A stretch of 64,000 nt of DNA from assembly GCA_003671025.1 (NCBI GenBank), contig QWPW01000006.1:1-64000 (forward strand), written 5' to 3'. Shown here piece after piece: positions 58,965 through 64,000 of this stretch. Source of the DNA: Planctomycetota bacterium (GTDB lineage: Bacteria > Planctomycetota > Phycisphaerae > Phycisphaerales > SM1A02). The position numbers were made by a program, and so were the translations under genes. Positions within the stretch are counted from its first letter, which is position 1, and each line of letters begins with the position of its first letter. The notes under the pieces were generated by a model. The model had not been told where the DNA came from. It was given only the letters and a program-made list of their open reading frames with translations, and did no database searches.

Positions 58965-61604
58965 TTACTCGTCGTCGCTGTCCTCTTCATCGTGGAAGCG
59001 CAGCGCGTCATCGTTGTCGACGCTGTTGGCGTAACTCTTCTGGAACACCGTGCCCTTGAGCTCGGATTCGTCGCGCATCTCTTTCATGCGCGCCCATTCT
59101 TCCATGGTCACCACCACTTCACGCGCGACCGAACCCTTGTGATCGCCGAGGATTCCCGCTTGCCCCATCTGATCCACCAAACGCGAGGCGCGGCCGTAGC
59201 CAATCGCGAGACGTCGTTGCAGCAACGACACGCTGCCGCGACCCGACTCGATCATGATCTCAACTGCGGAGTCGAACATCGGGTCGCGTTCGAGTTCGCC
59301 ATTGTTCAGCGCCACGTTTTCGCCACCGTCGCCGCCAGTGTTGCCGATCGCGCCCGAGCGAATCGTGAGCAGTTGTCGCTCGAAACTCGGCGCAGCAACA
59401 GTCTTGAGAAACTTGGTGACCGCACGCGCTTCCTTGTCTTCGACCAACGTGCCTTGTGATCGACGCGCATCAGTTTGGGTTGGCGTCACCACCAACATGT
59501 CGCCTTGACCGAGCAGCAATTCCGCGCCCTTCTGATCGAGCACGATGCGACTGTCGGTGCCGCTGGCCACTTTGAAACTCACGCGGCAAGGCATGTTCGA
59601 TTTGATGAGGCCAGTGACGACGGTCGCTTGCGGACGCTGGGTGGCGAGGATGAGATGGATGCCCACCGCGCGCGCCTTCTGCGCGATACGCACGATCGAC
59701 GTCTCGACCTCTTTGTTGGTCATCATGAGATCGGCGAGCTCGTCGATCACGAAGACCATGTAGGCCATCTTCTTGGGGACCTTGGCCCATTCGATCTCGT
59801 CGCTGGGACTCATGCGCTCGCGCAGTTCGGTTTCGCCGAGTTCGTTGAACGAACGAATGTCGCGCACGCCTGCTTCTTTGAGCAGTTCGTATCGCTCTTC
59901 CATCTTGGTCACGGCCCATTCGAGGATCGCCGCGGCCTTGGACATCTCAGTGACCACGGGGCACGCAAGATGCGGAATCTCGCTGAATTGCGCCATTTCC
60001 ACCATCTTGGGGTCGACCAACACCAGCTTGAGTTCATCGGGACGCTTGGTGTACAGCCACGACATGATGATCGTGTTCATGCACACCGACTTGCCCGAAC
60101 CCGTCGTGCCCGCGATGAGCATGTGCGGCATCTTGGTGAGATCAAGCACGAGTGGCTCGCCCGCGGAATCTTTGCCCAAGAACATGGGGAGCATCATTCC
60201 TGCGGCGTGACCGCTGGACATGAGTTCCTTCAAGCGCACTTTTTCCTTCTGCTTGTTGGGCACTTCGATGCCCACCGAGGTGCGACCAACCATGTTGGGA
60301 ATGATGCGCACGTTGGGAGCTTGCAGCGCACGCGCGATGTCTTTGGCAATCGTCTCGAGTCGCGCGACTCGCGTGCCCGCCGCGAGTTCCACCGAGAACA
60401 GCGTGACCACTGGACCAGATTCGATGTGGGTGATTTCGCCTTCGATTCCGTACTCCGCCAACGTGCGCGTCAAGAGTTCCGCTTGTTCGCGCACGAACAC
60501 TTCCATCTTGACTGAGTAGTTTCCCTCGGGTTCTTCCAGCAAATCGAGGGTGGGGAATTGGTAGCCCGAGTAATCCGGAGTGCGCGGAATGTCTTGATCG
60601 CGCAGCTTCACCACCGACACCTTCGCGGTCATCTTGATGGGGAGCTTCTCGATCTTCGCGCGCAGTTCATCTTCGGAAAGCGGTGAACGCTCGACGACAT
60701 CATTCGTGGGTTTAGTTTCAACCACGCTCTTGCTCGCCGTCGTGCCGCCATCGGTCGCGTCGATCTCATCGATGTCGCTGACATCATCGTCTTCGTATTC
60801 GTCGAGGTCTTCATCTTCATCAGCGTCGACGAGTTCATCGTTGTCGAGAGGCTTGGCCACTGCGATCGCTGGACGCGCCGAGGCGCGACGCGCGCGTGAC
60901 GAGGGAACGGGCGCGGTTTGCGGAAACATCGAAGAAACCCGCTCGCGCAGCGCGTTTGCGTGTCCCTTCCAATCGGTCTCCCACACTGGCGCGAGGAACG
61001 AGAGCGCGCGCGCAACTGCTCCAGGCACCATGAACACCAACGCATCGGCCGCAACAACGGCGCCGATGGAAAGCGCGCTCAGCAGAATGAGTGACGATCC
61101 GACGGGACCAAAGCGCCAATGCAATTCATCAGCGAACCACATGGGCACGATGCCCGCGTCAACACCAGTGAGTGGGCCAACGGTGGGGAACCACTCGGCA
61201 TGCAACGCACCAAACGCAGCCATCGCGAGAAGGCAACCGACGAAGCGCACGAATGGATGCGTGAGCGTTTTCCCGAGCGCGACAAACACCATGAGCACGC
61301 CGAGGTAGATCACCGGCAGCCACACGCCAAAGCCGAACGTGAAGTTGAGGCTGTACGCAACCGCCGCGCCGAACTTGCCGCAGAGATTGAGCGGCGGATC
61401 GGTCGGGATCGCCACCACATGCGTGGGCCAATCAGAGGAGCGGAAGCTCGCGAGACTCGCGAGCAATCCGGTGTACAGCGCCGCCGCGAGTACCCACAGA
61501 ATGCGTCGACGCGCAAGGTCGCGGCTCTCGACAGGAGTGGTGACATCGGTATCAACCTCAGACGCGCTCGAACGCGCTGAGGAGTTCTTTGAGGACTTGG
61601 CCAT
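58965..61604 (-). CDS. ftsK: DNA translocase FtsK/SpoIIIE
   Basis: The product is 879 residues. FtsK pumps chromosomal DNA through the closing septum and activates dimer resolution. Four N-terminal helices (ILWVLAAALYTGLLASLASF, WLPVIYLGVLMVFVALG, FVGCLLAMAAFGALHA, SSLILLSALSIGAVVAAD) are followed by an acidic linker, the alpha domain, the Walker A loop AGTTGSGKSV, the Walker B region and the gamma domain (SLLQRRLAIGYGRASRLVDQM) that reads KOPS-like sites. I start it at ATG 61604 because the extension to 61793 is not membrane-like and contains many charged residues; a weak GATATC lies 6 nt upstream. Confidence 0.94.
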   Translation of the reverse strand: MAKSSKNSSARSSASEVDTDVTTPVESRDLARRRILWVLAAALYTGLLASLASFRSSDWPTHVVAIPTDPPLNLCGKFGAAVAYSLNFTFGFGVWLPVIYLGVLMVFVALGKTLTHPFVRFVGCLLAMAAFGALHAEWFPTVGPLTGVDAGIVPMWFADELHWRFGPVGSSLILLSALSIGAVVAADALVFMVPGAVARALSFLAPVWETDWKGHANALRERVSSMFPQTAPVPSSRARRASARPAIAVAKPLDNDELVDADEDEDLDEYEDDDVSDIDEIDATDGGTTASKSVVETKPTNDVVERSPLSEDELRAKIEKLPIKMTAKVSVVKLRDQDIPRTPDYSGYQFPTLDLLEEPEGNYSVKMEVFVREQAELLTRTLAEYGIEGEITHIESGPVVTLFSVELAAGTRVARLETIAKDIARALQAPNVRIIPNMVGRTSVGIEVPNKQKEKVRLKELMSSGHAAGMMLPMFLGKDSAGEPLVLDLTKMPHMLIAGTTGSGKSVCMNTIIMSWLYTKRPDELKLVLVDPKMVEMAQFSEIPHLACPVVTEMSKAAAILEWAVTKMEERYELLKEAGVRDIRSFNELGETELRERMSPSDEIEWAKVPKKMAYMVFVIDELADLMMTNKEVETSIVRIAQKARAVGIHLILATQRPQATVVTGLIKSNMPCRVSFKVASGTDSRIVLDQKGAELLLGQGDMLVVTPTQTDARRSQGTLVEDKEARAVTKFLKTVAAPSFERQLLTIRSGAIGNTGGDGGENVALNNGELERDPMFDSAVEIMIESGRGSVSLLQRRLAIGYGRASRLVDQMGQAGILGDHKGSVAREVVVTMEEWARMKEMRDESELKGTVFQKSYANSVDNDDALRFHDEEDSDDE

Positions 61605-61719
61605 GGGCTCGATATCGGCTGAACTCGCGCGAAACGGCCAACTGTTCGCATGCGCCAAGGAGCAACGGCCACGAGTCGCGCGAGCATCGCCTTCGCGCCC
61701 ATCAACCGCCCGCGCGCGG

Positions 61720-61725
61720 TAGGCT
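61720..61725 (+). promoter_or_regulatory. -10-like TAGGCT of the fabZ-like gene
   Basis: TAGGCT ends 6 nt before the ATG at 61732; no ribosome-binding site. Confidence 0.45.
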
Positions 61726-61731
61726 TCCGCC

Positions 61732-62142
61732 ATGTACTTTCGGCTCGTCGATCGCTTTCTCGAACTGAGTGACACCCAAGCGGTGGGCATCAAAAATGTG
61801 ACCGCCGCCGAGGAGTACCTCCAAGATCATTTCCCAGGATTTCCCGTGCTTCCCGGCGTCTTCATGGTCGAAGCGCTGACCCAAGCAGCGCGCGCGGTGC
61901 TAGAAAAACGCGGCCATCGCCGCATGGTGTTGGGCGAAGTGAAGGCGTTGCGCTACGGCAGTTTCGTTCGTCCTGGTGAGACTTTGCGCGTCGAAGTCTC
62001 ACTCGACAAAGCGCGCGAAGACGGAACATTCGTCTTCAAAGCGCAAGGAACAGTCGTGCGCGGAGTCGGTCTCGCGCAAGCCGAGTCGCCTGCCGAGACA
62101 GCCGTCTCGGGTCGCCTTATACTGCGCCCCCTTCGCGCCTGA
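61732..62142 (+). CDS. FabZ-like 3-hydroxyacyl-ACP dehydratase
   Basis: The product is 136 residues with a hot-dog fold. HFPGFPVLPGVFMVEALTQAAR carries the catalytic His and the following helix Glu, as in FabZ. RLVDRFLELSDTQAVGIKNVTAAEEYLQDH is the usual N-terminal layout. The C-terminal end departs from FabZ after GTFVFKAQGTVV. It opens a three-gene set with an ACP-like protein and a second dehydratase; the product acyl chain is unknown. It is divergent from ftsK. Confidence 0.85.
   Translation: MYFRLVDRFLELSDTQAVGIKNVTAAEEYLQDHFPGFPVLPGVFMVEALTQAARAVLEKRGHRRMVLGEVKALRYGSFVRPGETLRVEVSLDKAREDGTFVFKAQGTVVRGVGLAQAESPAETAVSGRLILRPLRA
62118..62123 (+). promoter_or_regulatory. TATACT -10 candidate within the 3' end of the fabZ-like gene
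   Basis: TATACT is close to the sigma-70 consensus and would start a transcript near 62130, ahead of the ACP-like gene. No -35 was identified. Confidence 0.35.
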
Positions 62143-62201
62143 GCGCTCAAGATCTCTTGAGTTGCGTGCGCAAAGTTTGACCCCAATTGGAGACTTTTTA
62201 G

Positions 62202-62606
62202 ATGGCGCAAAGCCGCGACGAAATTGAAGCCGCTGTTCGTGATGTGTTGATCGACGCTCTCGGTGTTGATGAGGAAGATGTGGTCGAGACTGCGACGCTC
62301 AAGGGCGATCTCGGTGCGGAAAGCATCGACTATCTCGACATCGTGTTTCGCCTCGAGAAGAAATTCACCACCGCGGAGAAGCCGTTCAAGATCGCGCAAG
62401 GCGAACTGTTCCCCGAGAATCTGATGACGGATCCGTCGTTGGTGGAGAACGGCAAGATCACCGCCAAGGGCATCGCGATGCTCAAGGAAAAGGTTCCGCA
62501 CGTGGCGCTGGGCGCGTTCGAATCTGATCCGCAAGTCACCAAGTTGGCGGGGCTGTTTACGGTGAAGAGCCTGTGCGACTTCGTGCAAACCAAACTGGGG
62601 AAATGA
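62202..62606 (+). CDS. Enlarged acyl-carrier-protein-like protein
   Basis: The product is 134 residues, about 50 longer than a standard ACP. The N-terminal 55 residues follow ACP helix I/II (EIEAAVRDVLIDALGVDEEDV), with Ser41 in GDLGAESIDYLDIVFRLE as the likely phosphopantetheine site (ESI instead of DSL). A ~40-residue insertion with several prolines (KIAQGELFPENLMTDPSL) separates helix II from a C-terminal TVKSLCDFVQTKL that resembles ACP helix IV. This points to a specialised carrier for the adjacent dehydratases. Its stop TGA abuts the next gene's ATG. Confidence 0.75.
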   Translation: MAQSRDEIEAAVRDVLIDALGVDEEDVVETATLKGDLGAESIDYLDIVFRLEKKFTTAEKPFKIAQGELFPENLMTDPSLVENGKITAKGIAMLKEKVPHVALGAFESDPQVTKLAGLFTVKSLCDFVQTKLGK

Positions 62607-63131
62607 ATGCGGTGGATGTGGATCGACAGGGTCATCACGTTTGAGCCGAAGCATCGGCTTGTCGCGGTGAAGAACGTTTCCCTGGCCGAAGAACATCTCC
62701 ATCAACACTTCGCCGCCGAGCCTGGTCTGGCGAGCGCGCCGGTGATGCCCAACTCGCTCATCCTCGAGGGAATGGCGCAAACCGCGGGCATTCTCGTGGG
62801 CAGCGTGCATGACTTTCGCGAGAAGGTTGTGTTGGCCAAGGTCACCTCGGCCACATTTGAACGCGACGTGTTGCCTGGCGAAACTATTCGCTACGACGCC
62901 ACCATCGAACGCATGGATGAGATGGGCGCAAGCACCATCGGCGTGGTCGATCGCTTCTCGTTTGTCGACAACGCGTGGGCGCCTGTCGGGCGAATCGAGT
63001 TGATGTTCAGTCATCTCGATCAGAACCGCGCGGGCACGGAGTTTCCAGAAGAGAACTTCGTCTTCGGCGAGAACTTCGCGACCCTGCTCGAAGGGGCGGG
63101 ACTGCGCAAAGCTGGCGTCAAGAAGGACTGA
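62607..63131 (+). CDS. Second hot-dog dehydratase (FabA/FabZ-like)
   Basis: The product is 174 residues. WIDRVITFEPKHRLVAVKNV leads to the hot-dog helix in LHQHFAAEPG, with the catalytic His, and to APVMPNSLILEGMAQTAGIL, with the Glu or Asp position occupied by Glu in LEGMAQ; the pattern is that of FabZ/FabA. GRIELMFSHLDQNRAG and a Phe-rich C-terminus (FPEENFVFGENF) are extra. The ATG at 62607 directly follows the ACP-like stop (TGAATG), so the three genes are coupled. The direction of the reaction (dehydration or a thioesterase-like role) is not proven by sequence. Confidence 0.8.
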   Translation: MRWMWIDRVITFEPKHRLVAVKNVSLAEEHLHQHFAAEPGLASAPVMPNSLILEGMAQTAGILVGSVHDFREKVVLAKVTSATFERDVLPGETIRYDATIERMDEMGASTIGVVDRFSFVDNAWAPVGRIELMFSHLDQNRAGTEFPEENFVFGENFATLLEGAGLRKAGVKKD

Positions 63132-63246
63132 GCGGGCGCGATGCGGTGGGTGCGGACTTTCGTTAACACTCACCATCGTCTACTGCGCAGAGCCTAAGCT
63201 CGTGGGCGGAAGCGCCCGCGCTCAACACACATCACAAAAATGCGGC

Positions 63247-63271
63247 GCGCCCCGCGGATATCGCGGGGCGC
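63247..63271. terminator. Perfect 10-bp hairpin, possible terminator
   Basis: GCGCCCCGCG (63247-63256) pairs with CGCGGGGCGC (63262-63271) over GATAT. On minus it is followed by GCCGCATTTTTG. Confidence 0.55.
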
Positions 63272-63285
63272 TGCCTGTCATGAGC

Positions 63286-63316
63286 GGGACGGGGTGCTCC
63301 TCAGCCACCCCGTCCC
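63286..63316. terminator. Perfect 11-bp hairpin, possible terminator
   Basis: GGGACGGGGTG (63286-63296) pairs with CACCCCGTCCC (63306-63316) over a 9-nt loop. GGAGTTTTGG follows on plus. Confidence 0.55.
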
Positions 63317-63544
63317 ACACGGAGTTTTGGAGCCCTGATCGGGGAGGCGTTCCGATACAGGGCCGATCCAAAGTCGAGTCCCAGTGCGGGGAGTCGAATC
63401 TGTCACGGTCGCGGAGTCCCTTACGCGACGGTGACTTGAATAGAGTGAGTTCCAGCGCGCGCAATGCAAGCGCATGCGTGCGTGTGTCGCAATTGGGGTG
63501 CTCGTCTGCGCAGCCTGTGCGGGTTGCTCGTAGGGCGAGTCCCG

Positions 63545-63550
63545 TAGGAT
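63545..63550 (+). promoter_or_regulatory. -10-like TAGGAT of coaD
   Basis: TAGGAT ends 6 nt before the GTG at 63557. TTGCTC (63524-63529) is 15 nt further upstream. Confidence 0.45.
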
Positions 63551-63556
63551 GCGTTG

Positions 63557-64000
63557 GTGGCACGACATCTTGCGATTTACACCGGCTCGTTTGATCCGAT
63601 CACCCTTGGTCACCTTGATGTGCTTGCGCGCAGTCGAGGGCTGTTCGATGAAGTCGTCGTGGCCATCGGGCGCAATCCCAATAAGGAGGCGCTCTTTAGT
63701 TTCGACGAGCGTCTCGCGTTGGCGCGGGCGTTGGTGAGCGAGATGCTCGCGAGCAATCCCGTGGGCGCGCAGATTCGCGTCGAGCATTACACCGGTCTCA
63801 CCGTGGATTACGCCAAGAGCGTCGGCGCATGCGCCATTGTGCGCGGAATTCGCAACATCACGGATCTCGCGAATGAGTGCCAACTCGCGATCACCAATCG
63901 TCAAGTCGCCGCGATCGAAACGGTGTTCATCGTGACTGGCGAAAACTTCGCGTACACCAGTTCGAGCCTCATCAAACAGATCGCGGCGTTGGGCGGTTCG
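63557..64000 (+). CDS. coaD: Phosphopantetheine adenylyltransferase (partial)
   Basis: The frame is open for 148 codons from the GTG at 63557 to the window end. CoaD makes dephospho-CoA from 4'-phosphopantetheine in CoA synthesis. The opening AIYTGSFDPITLGHLDVL carries the (T/H)xGH nucleotidyltransferase motif, followed by VVVAIGRNPNKEALFSFDERL, CAIVRGIRNITDLANE and the TSSSLIKQIAALGG end typical of the protein; only a few residues are missing. It supplies the precursor for the phosphopantetheine arm of the ACPs encoded here. The start fits the TAGGAT leaderless pattern. Confidence 0.93.
   Translation, partial: MARHLAIYTGSFDPITLGHLDVLARSRGLFDEVVVAIGRNPNKEALFSFDERLALARALVSEMLASNPVGAQIRVEHYTGLTVDYAKSVGACAIVRGIRNITDLANECQLAITNRQVAAIETVFIVTGENFAYTSSSLIKQIAALGGS

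Larger units (their letters stand above)
63132..63556. other. Structured intergenic region before coaD
   Basis: These 425 bases hold two strong hairpins (63247-63271 and 63286-63316) and further inverted segments to about 63440. Reading frames here are short and unlike proteins. The 3' end is the coaD promoter. The region could hold a small RNA or a terminator pair. Confidence 0.5.

Noticed and set aside
61953..63176. 407-codon open frame on minus across the FabZ/ACP/dehydratase genes
   Set aside because: It lies antisense to three proteins with clear motifs and has no similarity of its own.
63320..63420. Possible tRNA in the structured region
   Set aside because: There is no GTTCGANNC T-loop with a matching acceptor stem; the hairpins do not fold into a cloverleaf by eye.

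Overview
This 64 kb window looks like the chromosome of a GC-rich (about 60% by eye) planctomycete, probably of the Phycisphaerae type. The clues are planctomycete-style dockerin repeats on a secreted esterase, several large secreted or beta-barrel proteins of unrecognised family, a split ATP synthase operon and an isolated nuoI. It is mostly core genome: I see no insertion sequence, prophage, CRISPR array, rRNA or tRNA.

Layout. 1-4.1 kb: partial dockerin/esterase, zinc-ribbon protein, GH15 glucoamylase-like enzyme and a stand-alone FliN, all on minus. 4.4-12.3 kb: a minus-strand fatty-acid block whose transcription order is rpmF, plsX, fabH, fabD, a lipoprotein gene, fabG, acpP, a second ACP and fabF. 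12.6-14.3 kb: rnhA, rpsL, rpsG (plus). 14.6-16.9 kb: an H-NOX sensor overlapping an HNOBA hybrid histidine kinase. 17.0-19.7 kb: one long open frame joining an unknown protein to a ThiF/MoeB-type adenylyltransferase. 20-31 kb: YbjN-like, DinB-like, a large secreted protein, glpK-glpD, another secreted protein and an SGNH lipoprotein. 31-43 kb: sucD, purM, a proline-rich repeat protein, arfB, a beta-barrel protein, a phosphoesterase, a PLP decarboxylase, GNAT, an M3 peptidase, ispE, a broken DUF3592-like gene and nadA. 43-54 kb: a giant AsmA-like protein, nuoI, then atpZ-atpI-atpB-atpE-atpF-atpH-atpA ending at a terminator without atpG, atpD or atpC. 54-61.6 kb: membrane protein, epimerase with pyroglutamyl peptidase, cytosine-deaminase-like enzyme, NERD-nuclease/helicase and ftsK. 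61.7-64 kb: fabZ-like, an enlarged ACP-like protein, a second dehydratase and the start of coaD.

Functional links. Acyl-ACP metabolism is the main theme: the full initiation and elongation set (plsX, fabH, fabD, fabG, acpP, fabF) lies at one end, and two dehydratases, an atypical ACP and coaD (on the route to the phosphopantetheine arm) lie at the other. Glycerol uptake (glpK-glpD) can feed the phospholipid backbone that PlsX helps acylate.

The most notable signal runs across many genes. About 19 of roughly 57 genes have a TAnnnT -10-like hexamer ending 6-10 nt before the start codon and no Shine-Dalgarno sequence, which points to widespread leaderless transcription. The clearest case is nuoI/atpZ, where two divergent start codons are 25 bp apart with overlapping -10 boxes. 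Other points of interest are an apparent AUC start for fabG, many 10-24 nt tandem micro-duplications at gene edges, and the split atp operon.
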